Notes under the pieces: model-generated
Database searches by the model: none
The model's input: the letters and a program-made list of their open reading frames with translations, nothing else
What the model was told of the DNA's origin: nothing
Translations under genes and position numbers: made by a program
Shown: piece by piece, positions 8,443-16,808 of the stretch
How the letters are laid out: every line of letters starts with the position of its first letter
Numbering within the stretch: the stretch's first letter is position 1
Source of the DNA: Myxococcales bacterium
GTDB lineage: Bacteria; Myxococcota_A; Polyangia; Fen-1088
Reading direction: 5' to 3'
DNA length: 34,233 nucleotides
Assembly (NCBI GenBank): GCA_003153015.1
Contig: PMBS01000142.1
Location: 158-34,390 of the forward strand

Positions 8443-11379
8443 CCCGAAGGCGGCCACGAGGAAGAAGCTGAACAACCCCGGTGCGCTGTCGTGCAGCGGA
8501 GCAATGGCACAGAAGCCGGAACCCATGACTTCGAACGAGTTGTTCGTCTGCGCGGCGTCTGGGCTTTGGACGATCGATATCGGCGCATCAACGGCCATCT
8601 CGGCATCAGGCGGCAAGACAGCCTGATCAGGTACCGCGACTGCGTCGCTGGAGCCTGCATCCAGGAGAACGACGGCGTCTTGCGCGTTGGCATCGCCTCC
8701 ACCTACGATAATCGCGTCCAGCAAGCCCACCGCATCGGCGGCCAGAGCATCTTTCCCTGCATCCAGGGTGCCGATGGGCGGCACATCATTGCCACCGGTG
8801 GGCGCACCATCAGCAGCAAGGTCAAGTACCACCGCGACATCCGCACTCGCATCCAAGAAGACCACGGTGCCCGGTCCATCGGCCCCAATAGCCACTGCAT
8901 CGGTGCTGGTGGCCAGTGCATCGGCGCCGGGGCTGGCATCGAGCAAGACCACGGTGCCCGGTCCATCGGCGCTGTCGAGCCCGGGGCTGGCATCGAGCAA
9001 GACCACGGTGCCCGGTCCATCGATCGCTGCCGCGTCCGGGACGGCAGCCTCCGCCCCGGCTTCCTGTGGCTCCGCGTCGGTGGCCCCGCCATCCAAGCCA
9101 AGGGCATGCACCGTCCACGTGTAGCTAGCAGGCGTCGCATCCACGTTGCCGGCTGCATCCTGCGCCTGCACTTGCAGGGTGTGCGATCCATCGGAAAGCC
9201 CATCGATCGTGTAGTCGGCCGGACACGCGGCAAAAGCCGCCGCGGCATCCAGCTTGCACTGGAAGGTGATGATTTCCTCTCCTGACTCACTGCTGGTGAA
9301 GGCGAAATGTGCGGTGGAACTGTCGCTGGGGTTAGGGGGAGAGGTCACGATCGTGGTATCCGGTGCAATCGTGTCCACTGTCCAGGTGTAGGTGACGGGG
9401 TCGCCCACATAGCCGCTGAGATCCGTGGCGCGCACATAGAGGGTGTGGGATCCATCCGCCAGCGCCGGAAGCGGGGTTGTGTAGGCCGCCGGGCAGGGGG
9501 TGTAGGACCCGCCATCCAAACGGCACTCGAAGGTGACTGTGCCGTCAGTCGAGACCGCGGCATCAGTCGGGGGCACGCCGCCATTGCTGGCGAAGGTGAA
9601 GGCACCTCTGTTCACATTCGTGGGATTGTTGGGATGGGTCACGATGGTGGTGACCGGTAGCACAGCGTCGGTGCAGAACAGGATGGAGGAAGCATCGCCG
9701 TCGGTGACGCCGGCATTTCCTGCAGTAGCGCCGTTGGAGGGGAACTCGGCAAGTGGGCTGGTAACGCCGGCAGATGGGTTTGTCGTGCCGCCCAAGCCAC
9801 CGCTGGCCGAAACCGATGCGGGCGCGCCGCCGGACAGTGCAATGTAGCCGCCGCCGCCGCCACCGCCGGGCCCCTCGGCCTCGACAGCGCTATTGAGATT
9901 GATCTGGCTGCCGCCAACTCCCCCGTTCGCCTCCACTGCGATTCCCGACAGCGAAGCCGCATGAACCACCACGGTTCCGCCACCGCCGCCGCCGCCCGCG
10001 GCGTCGCCCGAGGCACTCCCTGCAGAGTTGGCGGTGCCCCCAGGAGCGCCGTCTGCGGAGATCCTGCCGGGACCCGCGACCGTTCCGGCAATCACAAATA
10101 CCAGGCCGCCACCGTTGCCGCCCGCCCCGGGGAATGTGTTGTTTCCGTCGCCCGCGCCACCGCCGCCGCCCAGGAAAAGCCGTCCGGTCGGGCTACTGGT
10201 GAACGGGCGCCCGCCCAGGCCGCCGCGCTCGCGTCGCAGGTTGCCGCCCCAGTTTCCAACTCCCGTGAATCCCGGAGCGATCGTCAGGGCATCCCGGTTT
10301 AGGGATGAGTAGGTATAGCCGCCGCGACCACCGCCCGGACCGCCACTCAAGGCATACCCAGGGTCGAGGAGCCAAGCGCTCGCCCCAGTGACACTGCTCA
10401 ACATCACGCCCTGGCCGGTCCAAGCGTTCGCGCCGCCCGCGTCGCTGCTCTCGCCACTGGCCGCAGCGTTGGCTCCACCACCGCCGGCGGCATTGTGCCA
10501 ATTCCCGCCGCCCCCGCCGTTGGCAGGTGCACCCCGGCCATAGGGGTAGGGGAAAATGCTTAGTGGGTCGTGGTTTGGCCAGCCGGCAATGCTCTCACCC
10601 TTCTCCGCGCCTAGGGTTCCGTCATTTGAACGGTAGGTCGGCTGGTCAGCATCGACTACGAGATTCGCGCCCGCGTGGGTAGCGCCGCCGTGGAAGCCCT
10701 GGCCGGTGACATTGATGCTTCCATTGAGCTGCAGCGTATCTGAGGCATGCACCACAACCACTCCACCAACCGCGCCATTCCATGGGCGCGCGATGATGGA
10801 AGCCCCGCTGTTGATGGTCAGGGTGGTGTACTGCGCGACGCGGATGACCTGCGCCTTGGTTACCGTGACTCCCGCATCGGTTGGGGTCGCCCCAGAGTAG
10901 GACTTCTTCAGAGCACAACCCAGTGTGATCACATTTCCCGAAATGCCTGCTACTCCAGCCAGCTCGTAGTTGCCGGCGTTGCCGAGGTTGGCGGCGGAGA
11001 CACTGCCCCAAGTAGCGTTGTTGGGGTCATTGGGGTCCATGGTCGCGCCGCGCATCTGGATGATTAGCAGCAGATCCCCCACGGCCAGCGGTTGCAGCCC
11101 GCCATCGGTGCCCAGGTTCGTGGCCAATTCGGCGATGTTGTTCACGGTAACCGAGCTGGTGTTGACGGCCGCGTCGGCCACCAGCGCGGAATACGCATTT
11201 ACGATGGTGTTGGGGTCTCTTATCGTGCCGGGGCCGTCTTTACCCACCAGGGCCTGGCTCACGAACACATCGTTTGCACTCTTGTTCACTGACGACTTGC
11301 AGCCCGCGGCCGCGAGCAGCAAGACCTGGGCAAGCGCTACCGCCTGCAGTAATTCACGCCTTCCATTTGTGTACTTCAT
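8416..11379 (-). CDS. Large Gly-rich surface protein with Ig-like domains and CTERM-like tail
   Basis: The 987-residue protein has an N-terminal lipobox-like signal (LLLAAAGC, Cys27). Residues about 30-270 are a beta-rich region (DLLLIIQMRGATM, VITLGCALKKSY, LQLNGSINVTGQG). A very Gly-rich section (about 285-560) contains runs such as GGGGG and recurring VVVHA segments. Two Ig-like repeats follow (about 576-668 and 670-758), each with TTIVT…NP at the start, a C(R/K)LD core, C-P-A and DGSHTL, ending TYTWTV or SYTWTV. Residues 760-940 are Asp/Ala/Val-rich and low in complexity. The C-terminus has Cys957, a hydrophobic stretch (GLFSFFLVAAFGLLL) and five Arg residues, like a MYXO-CTERM/PEP-CTERM-type sorting tag. 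It is translated downstream of, and coupled to, the OmpA gene through ATGA at 11376-11379. The role is unknown; a structural or adhesive surface role is inferred. Confidence 0.75.
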   Translation of the reverse strand: MKYTNGRRELLQAVALAQVLLLAAAGCKSSVNKSANDVFVSQALVGKDGPGTIRDPNTIVNAYSALVADAAVNTSSVTVNNIAELATNLGTDGGLQPLAVGDLLLIIQMRGATMDPNDPNNATWGSVSAANLGNAGNYELAGVAGISGNVITLGCALKKSYSGATPTDAGVTVTKAQVIRVAQYTTLTINSGASIIARPWNGAVGGVVVVHASDTLQLNGSINVTGQGFHGGATHAGANLVVDADQPTYRSNDGTLGAEKGESIAGWPNHDPLSIFPYPYGRGAPANGGGGGNWHNAAGGGGANAAASGESSDAGGANAWTGQGVMLSSVTGASAWLLDPGYALSGGPGGGRGGYTYSSLNRDALTIAPGFTGVGNWGGNLRRERGGLGGRPFTSSPTGRLFLGGGGGAGDGNNTFPGAGGNGGGLVFVIAGTVAGPGRISADGAPGGTANSAGSASGDAAGGGGGGGTVVVHAASLSGIAVEANGGVGGSQINLNSAVEAEGPGGGGGGGYIALSGGAPASVSASGGLGGTTNPSAGVTSPLAEFPSNGATAGNAGVTDGDASSILFCTDAVLPVTTIVTHPNNPTNVNRGAFTFASNGGVPPTDAAVSTDGTVTFECRLDGGSYTPCPAAYTTPLPALADGSHTLYVRATDLSGYVGDPVTYTWTVDTIAPDTTIVTSPPNPSDSSTAHFAFTSSESGEEIITFQCKLDAAAAFAACPADYTIDGLSDGSHTLQVQAQDAAGNVDATPASYTWTVHALGLDGGATDAEPQEAGAEAAVPDAAAIDGPGTVVLLDASPGLDSADGPGTVVLLDASPGADALATSTDAVAIGADGPGTVVFLDASADVAVVLDLAADGAPTGGNDVPPIGTLDAGKDALAADAVGLLDAIIVGGGDANAQDAVVLLDAGSSDAVAVPDQAVLPPDAEMAVDAPISIVQSPDAAQTNNSFEVMGSGFCAIAPLHDSAPGLFSFFLVAAFGLLLRRRRR
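8927..9022 (-). repeat. Two 42-bp direct repeats (54-bp period) in surface-protein gene
   Basis: The 42 bases at 8927-8968 recur identically at 8981-9022, and a shorter 24-base copy lies at 8858-8881. In the encoded protein they give DGPGTVVLLDASPG-type units inside the Asp/Ala-rich linker. The identity at base level, with 12 bases between copies, points to a recent duplication. Confidence 0.85.
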
Positions 11380-13031
11380 GGTGTCGCCTCACTCTTGCCT
11401 CGGTTGCCCTTCTCTAGGATCTTGAACTGCACTCGGCGGTTCTTCTGGCGGCCCTCGGAGGTGGCGTTGTCCGCAATGGGATCCTCCATCCCATACCCGT
11501 GCGAGCTGAGACGGCCGCTGTCGACCTGGCCATAGTTCACCAGCCACTTCCGCACGGCGTCCGCACGCTTCTGGCTGAGCTTGCGGTTGTAGGCCTTGCC
11601 ACCGCGACTGTCGGTGTGGCCTTGCACCTCGACCTTCGCGATCTCAGGATGCTCGGCCAGCACCCCTGCCACCTGACGCAGCAGATCGTCGCTGATCGGC
11701 AAGATCACGGCACTGCCAGTCTTGAACTGCACCTGGTCCATGATGACGATCTCACCTTCGGTGACCCGCACCGACTTGGGGCAGCCGTTCTTCTGCGGAT
11801 CGGTGTCGGGTACGCCCTTTTCATTCGGGCAGGCGTCCACGTCATCGCGGATACCGTCGCCGTCGGTGTCGGGCGGGCAGCCGTTTTGCACTGGGTCGCT
11901 GCTGGCTACGCCCTTGACGTCGGGACAGGCATCGTCCCGGTCAGGAATGCCGTCGCCATCGCGGTCGGGCGGAGGCGGCGGGCAACCGTTCTTCGTGGGA
12001 TCGTCGCTGGGCACCCCCGGATCGTCGGGGCAGGCGTCGTACTTGTCCGGGATGCCGTCGTGATCGCGATCAGCAGGCTTTCTCGGCTTCCTGGGCGGAG
12101 GAGGCGGCGGAGGAGGTGCAGGCTTCTCCGGCTCGGGCGCGTAAGCTACCGAGAGCAGGGCACGCAGGACGGGCGTTCCCATCCCATGGCTGAACCCCGG
12201 GCCCGCTCCTGCGCCTAGCACCATCGGTCCCAGCCGGACCTTCGCTCCTACTATACCTTCCACGCTGGTGGTGGCGCGGCCGAAACGTTCGGAGCCAACC
12301 ATGAGAGTCGTGCCATAGATTTCGGGCCCGATCTGCAACATGCGGTCGACCAAGAGAACCCCGACCGCGCCGCCGAAAACCAGTTGCGTGCCCAGGCCGA
12401 CGTTGGTGTAGTCGCTCTTGCTGCGGATATTCACGCCGACGTTTGCGGCGTAGGCCAACATGGGGATTTCGCCCGAGAACAACAGGACGGGCGTGCCGTG
12501 CACCTTGCCGTCGCCGGTGAACCTCTCGGTCTTTCCCGTGGGCACGAACAGGTGTCCGCCCAGACTGAGGACGGCCAAGGAGCGCGCTTCGCCTACCAGC
12601 CGCACTCTCGCGCTCAAGCGCAGATCGCCGGCCGCCACGCCTGATGGCGAGGTGTACCCGCCCGGGTTGTCACCGCTGTTGAGCAGGGTCAGGGGCATGT
12701 CTGCCGCCACCAGGAGGCGGTCCCACAGGGTCAAGCCGGCAGCCACGTGCACGATGAGCTGGTTCTTGACCAGGTCGCCAACCTTCACGTCGCCCGGCTC
12801 GCTGTATAGGGTCAGCGGGCGATAGGCGTAGTCGCCCAAGAGCATCAAGCGGGGCAAGAGGTGTCCGCCGGGATCTGCACCTTCGACGCCGAAGAACCGA
12901 TCTCCCGGAATCGACGGTCGAAACTGTTCGAGCGAGAACCCACTCGCCTGGTCCGCCAGGAGTGAAGGCGCCCATCCGAGCACCACGGCCAAAACCAGAC
13001 TTGAGATTGATCGTCCTATTGCTTTGTTCAT
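11376..13031 (-). CDS. OmpA-family protein with thrombospondin type-3 repeats
   Basis: The 551-residue protein has a signal peptide (cleavage near APSLLA-DQ, about residue 26). A region of about 270 residues with alternating beta-strand pattern follows and is probably an outer-membrane barrel. After a proline-rich hinge (about 300-320) come three TSP3-type calcium-binding repeats (about 322-420; DRDHDGIPDKYDACPDD, DRDGDGIPDRDDACPD, DTDGDGIRDDVDACPN). The OmpA C-terminal domain (about 427-545) has FKTGSAVILP, VEVQGHTDSRGG, LSQKRADAVRKWL and the NRRVQF ending, which by family knowledge binds peptidoglycan. It probably links outer membrane and cell wall. The start has AGGAA five bases ahead. It is the first gene of a two-gene operon; the next start overlaps its stop. 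Confidence 0.9.
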   Translation of the reverse strand: MNKAIGRSISSLVLAVVLGWAPSLLADQASGFSLEQFRPSIPGDRFFGVEGADPGGHLLPRLMLLGDYAYRPLTLYSEPGDVKVGDLVKNQLIVHVAAGLTLWDRLLVAADMPLTLLNSGDNPGGYTSPSGVAAGDLRLSARVRLVGEARSLAVLSLGGHLFVPTGKTERFTGDGKVHGTPVLLFSGEIPMLAYAANVGVNIRSKSDYTNVGLGTQLVFGGAVGVLLVDRMLQIGPEIYGTTLMVGSERFGRATTSVEGIVGAKVRLGPMVLGAGAGPGFSHGMGTPVLRALLSVAYAPEPEKPAPPPPPPPPRKPRKPADRDHDGIPDKYDACPDDPGVPSDDPTKNGCPPPPPDRDGDGIPDRDDACPDVKGVASSDPVQNGCPPDTDGDGIRDDVDACPNEKGVPDTDPQKNGCPKSVRVTEGEIVIMDQVQFKTGSAVILPISDDLLRQVAGVLAEHPEIAKVEVQGHTDSRGGKAYNRKLSQKRADAVRKWLVNYGQVDSGRLSSHGYGMEDPIADNATSEGRQKNRRVQFKILEKGNRGKSEATP

Positions 13032-13374
13032 GTTTCCTCACAACGTGCGTTGGGTTCGCATGCGAAACGTGCAACGACCGTAAGCTGCAACGTGGCAGGA
13101 ATCATATCCGAAAATCCAAGAAAAGAGTTGGAAAGGGCAATTTGCAGGCAAGCCACGCGCAGCAGGTGGCGCGAGTAGAATCGCACAGCCTGACGACGGC
13201 CGCTCGGTCACAGCGCGTTGCGTGCACGCGAGACTACTCCTCATCTAATTCCGCGACCAACCCGGAGGATTCCTGACAGTCGTGTCATGGTGGCGTCGCG
13301 GCGGTCGGCGAGATCTCTGCGGCTATCCTGAGATTTGTGCACGGCACGGAAGTTGCTGCGGGAACCTGCTTGCA
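13032..13374. promoter_or_regulatory. Divergent intergenic region between two envelope operons
   Basis: These 343 bases lie between the start of the OmpA gene (minus strand) and the start of the first propeller lipoprotein (plus strand), so promoters for both operons should lie here. On the minus strand a TATGAT element (13101-13106, read as ATCATA on the plus strand) could be a -10 box about 70 bases ahead of the OmpA start. I did not find a good -35 partner. No plus-strand promoter was convincing. A plus-strand frame runs through part of it upstream of 13375 but has no signal-peptide logic and is not called. Confidence 0.35.
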
Positions 13375-15204
13375 ATGACCAAATCACATGGACTTTTGGG
13401 CGGGATACTCGTAGGCGCTCTTTGCGCATGCGGTTGCGCTGGTTCCAGCGATTCTGCGAGCGGCGGTACAAAGAACGCAGGCCCCAGCGCTGACGCCGCG
13501 GGCATGAGCCCTGGGGCGGGCACAGGGGGAAAATCGGCTATCGCCGGAAACGGGGCAGGGGGCGCCCCCGCCCTGCCGCCCGAGCAAGAGCAAGCGCTCG
13601 ACTTTCTGGTCCCCCAACCCGGCAAGCAGTACGTGTACGCGGCCAACCCGACACGCGACACGGTGGCGGTTATCGACTCTGTCTCACTGGCCATTGCCGA
13701 GGTCACGCCCGGCGACACGCCAACCTATCTGGCCACAGTTCCCGGGGAGGATGTGGCCCTGGTCATCAACGCGGGATCAAGCACTCTCTCGGTCTTGCGC
13801 ACCACCGGCGCGGGAACCACGGTTTCCTCCCCCCTCCCCATCATCAAAGGGGCCAACGTGATCGCCATTGCACCGGGCGGCGCCCATGCGGTGGTCTGGT
13901 TCGACGTGACCCAGCCGAAGGCCACGGCCTTGTCAGGCAGTTTCCAGACCGTATCGCTCGTCACCCTCGCGGAATCCAACGACAAGGCATTCACCGTCAC
14001 CGTCGGATTCAAGCCCACCGCGGTGGTCTTTTCCAACGACGGCAAGGCCGCTTTCGTAGTGACCAGCGACGGCATCTCCGAGCTGCGTTTTGCGGAAGTG
14101 CAAGGACCGGAGATCGCGCCGCTCGTGCGCATTCAGAGTTCGCCTGCCTCGGCCATGAATTCCGACGCCGGTGCCGCGGGCACAGACCAGCTCCCCGAGG
14201 CCGGCGCGTCGGATGTGGACGGCGGGAGCGTAGGCGAGGTTGGAACTGCGGCTCCGGTGAAGTCAGATGCGGCAAACGCCCCGGCTGGGAGCGCGCCACC
14301 CTCCAGCGGGACTGCTCCTCCGGTGGATGTCTCGGTCAGCCGGGATGGCCACTGGGCCATTGCACGGCGCGACGGCACGAATGAGATCTTGCTGGTGGAC
14401 CTTGTGGGCAAGACGTGCCAATCGAAGTACCTGTCCAGCCCGGTCACGGATCTGGACATGTCCGACACCACTGACCTCGCTGGCGGGGATATTCACGCTT
14501 TTGCAGTCCTGCGCGACGAGAGCACGTTGGTTCGCATCGCCATCCCGGATGGCTTTACCGGAGCGTCTGCGCCAGATACCTGGCGGGTCCCCGACGAGAC
14601 GGTGGGCCAGGTCAACATCAGCGCCCATGGGAAGTACGCCGTTCTCTACACCACGGCCTTGCCCAAGAAACGCATGACCGTGATTCCCCTGCCTCCCAGC
14701 GGAACGGCCACGCCATTGTCCTTCGACTTGCAAAAAGCGATTCGCGCAGTCGCCATCGCCCCCGACGAGCAGACCGCACTGGTGCTGCACACCAAGGCCG
14801 CGGGCAACCCAGCCGATCCCGGCCTCACTCCGCTAGAGATCATTGACCGTCAATACGGCTACAGTGCCGTGAGACTGCGGGATCAAATCACAGTCATACA
14901 GACCACCGACGCTAATCCCGACCCCTTTGTCATAACCCCGGATTCCAAGAGTGCATTCGTGCTCTTGCGCGACGACACGAAGAATATACGTTTGGCTGAG
15001 CAGATGTCCCTTCTCACTTTCCAGTACCGGGACTTTCAACTAGGCAGCCCACCCAACGCAATTGGGGCCTTGGCGGGAATCAACAAGGTCTTCGTCAACC
15101 AGGTGCACAGCGAAGGCCGTATCAGCTTTATCAACTGGGATTGGGACAAGGGAACGGTGGAGACAGTGACCGGCTTTGCGCTCAACGGAAGGATCCGACA
15201 ATGA
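13375..15204 (+). CDS. Beta-propeller-like lipoprotein, first gene of envelope operon
   Basis: The ATG at 13375 is chosen because the signal peptide begins there (MTKSHGLLGGILVGALCAC); the upstream in-frame start would add 31 residues before it. The protein is then 609 residues. The lipidated residue is Cys19 or Cys21, as both contexts are possible. After a Gly/Ala-rich linker, repeats such as YVYAANPTRDTVAVIDS, GEDVALVINAGSSTLSVL and GKAAFVVTSDGISEL resemble YVTN/NHL-type propeller blades. An Asp/Ala/Pro-rich insertion lies about residues 262-322, and propeller-like repeats resume afterwards (VSVSRDGHWAIARRDG). The C-terminus (ETVTGFALNGRI) resembles the end of the next gene's product, so the two are probably distant paralogues. 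The stop overlaps the next ATG (ATGA at 15201-15204). Function is unknown. Confidence 0.75.
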   Translation: MTKSHGLLGGILVGALCACGCAGSSDSASGGTKNAGPSADAAGMSPGAGTGGKSAIAGNGAGGAPALPPEQEQALDFLVPQPGKQYVYAANPTRDTVAVIDSVSLAIAEVTPGDTPTYLATVPGEDVALVINAGSSTLSVLRTTGAGTTVSSPLPIIKGANVIAIAPGGAHAVVWFDVTQPKATALSGSFQTVSLVTLAESNDKAFTVTVGFKPTAVVFSNDGKAAFVVTSDGISELRFAEVQGPEIAPLVRIQSSPASAMNSDAGAAGTDQLPEAGASDVDGGSVGEVGTAAPVKSDAANAPAGSAPPSSGTAPPVDVSVSRDGHWAIARRDGTNEILLVDLVGKTCQSKYLSSPVTDLDMSDTTDLAGGDIHAFAVLRDESTLVRIAIPDGFTGASAPDTWRVPDETVGQVNISAHGKYAVLYTTALPKKRMTVIPLPPSGTATPLSFDLQKAIRAVAIAPDEQTALVLHTKAAGNPADPGLTPLEIIDRQYGYSAVRLRDQITVIQTTDANPDPFVITPDSKSAFVLLRDDTKNIRLAEQMSLLTFQYRDFQLGSPPNAIGALAGINKVFVNQVHSEGRISFINWDWDKGTVETVTGFALNGRIRQ

Positions 15205-16808
15205 AACGCGCTTACCTCCTGTCCCTCCCGCTGGTTCTGGCTTGTCAGCAGACCAGCGACACCAGCTTGGCAAATTCCAGCAGCTTCTTGCCCATGCAGG
15301 CTCTCGCCAACAGCGTGGCCTACGTGAACCGTGCGTCCGGGTCGACTTTTCTGCTTGACCCGGCGGATCCCGCTCTCAAGCCGCGCATCCTGCCCACGGG
15401 CAAGTCGGTCATCGCGCTCGAGAGAAGCAACGCCACAAATCAGCTTCTCGTGCTCACCCATGGGGTCGAAGGAGACGTCAACCTCAAGGCCGAGCCAGCC
15501 AGATTGTTCCTCATCGATCCCGCGTCCAGTGATCCGCTGTCAAGCTACGACCTGCCTGGCCGCTACGACCAACTGGCCCAATCCGAGGACGGTGCCTTCG
15601 CCATTCTCTCCTATTCGTCCACGTCCTCGGCGGCAAGCGGTTCCATGCTCTACAACCCCAATGACTTGGCAGTGGTGACGTTTGCCAGCAAGAAGCTCAA
15701 GAGCCGTCCCATCCGCAGCCTGGGCAGCGCACCCACTGGCGTGAATTGCTCGCCGCCGGGCTGGACGCTTTTCGGCGTGCCGCGAAACCTCGCGGTAGTG
15801 TCGGCAGTAAACTACGTAACCCTGCTCGACCTCGATCAACCCGATCACACGGAAATCACCATCCCGCTCGTGCCCAACGGCCAGCAGACCGTCAGGCCGC
15901 TCCAGGTCCTTTTCGACCAGGCGGGGCCGGTAATCTACGTCCGCGCCGACGGCTCGAACGACATCTTCCAGATCAGCCTGGCCCAGATCACGCAGGAGGG
16001 TTCGAGCAACGATTTCCGCGTTTCGCTCTCGCTGCTTGGGTCGGGCAGCAGGCCTTCGGATATGGCCATGTTCGACGCGGGCAACGGCAGCACGCGCCTC
16101 GCGATCGCGACGCCCGACACTCGACAACTGGCAGTCCTTGATCCCAAGACCGGCAATGCCACTTCGGTTCCCACCGGGGCCCAAGTCAACCAGATTCTCA
16201 AGTTCCACGGGACAAGCCCCAAGCAGCCGTCCACGCCCGAAGATCGAGCGATGCTCTGGGGGTTTAGCACCGGCGCGACGACTCTGGTCTTCGCTGACCT
16301 ACAGGAGGTCGAGACCAAGCAAGCACTGGCGCTTGACAGCTATTCAATCTCGGCTCCAGTTACTGTAGTGACGCTCCTGCCGGGAAATATCGCCCTTCTC
16401 CAGCAGAGTAACGGTGGCGCCGTGTCTCTTTCCATAGTCAATCTCACTGACCGCACTATCGAGCCCATCGGGTCGAGCGGCGCTCTCAGTCACGTCGCCA
16501 TCGAAACCGCCGCTCCCAGCCGCCTGTGGGGAACGGATGGAGGGAACCGGCTCGAGTACCTCGACCTCGTCGACCACGGCCGCGGGCGCCTGTTTGCGGG
16601 TGAGGTCATTCTCGACCAACCCATCGCCGGCATTTCGCCGCTGACCGCGCCGAGCGCCGACGGGACGCGCTATCTCGTGCTCGAAATGCAGGACCCAACG
16701 AAGGTTGGGTACGTGACCGTGCTCAACGCGGACCAGCCCGATCGCCAAGGGGCGCGCTCGGTCTACGGTTTCCTTCTCACCGACTATCTCGAACGAGGCC
16801 AGCCATGA
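15201..16808 (+). CDS. Second beta-propeller-like lipoprotein of the operon
   Basis: The 535-residue product has a short signal peptide with a lipobox (LVLAC, Cys15). The start is fixed by the ATGA overlap and by the signal peptide; a frame extension further upstream is not needed. The body is made of beta-strand repeats (VAYVNRASGSTFLLDPADP, ARLFLIDPASSD, NYVTLLDLDQPDHTEITIP, GSTRLAIATPDTRQLAVLDP) that fit a propeller of WD40/YVTN style. The end (SVYGFLLTDYLERGQP) resembles that of the preceding protein. No catalytic motif is visible. It probably sits in the outer membrane, working with its partner and the barrel-like protein encoded next, with which it shares a 4-base overlap (16805-16808). 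Confidence 0.75.
   Translation: MKRAYLLSLPLVLACQQTSDTSLANSSSFLPMQALANSVAYVNRASGSTFLLDPADPALKPRILPTGKSVIALERSNATNQLLVLTHGVEGDVNLKAEPARLFLIDPASSDPLSSYDLPGRYDQLAQSEDGAFAILSYSSTSSAASGSMLYNPNDLAVVTFASKKLKSRPIRSLGSAPTGVNCSPPGWTLFGVPRNLAVVSAVNYVTLLDLDQPDHTEITIPLVPNGQQTVRPLQVLFDQAGPVIYVRADGSNDIFQISLAQITQEGSSNDFRVSLSLLGSGSRPSDMAMFDAGNGSTRLAIATPDTRQLAVLDPKTGNATSVPTGAQVNQILKFHGTSPKQPSTPEDRAMLWGFSTGATTLVFADLQEVETKQALALDSYSISAPVTVVTLLPGNIALLQQSNGGAVSLSIVNLTDRTIEPIGSSGALSHVAIETAAPSRLWGTDGGNRLEYLDLVDHGRGRLFAGEVILDQPIAGISPLTAPSADGTRYLVLEMQDPTKVGYVTVLNADQPDRQGARSVYGFLLTDYLERGQP

Noticed and set aside
13125-13160. Sigma-54 promoter in the divergent region
   Set aside because: GG and GC elements near here are spaced 14 bases apart, not the 12 needed between GG and GC positions.
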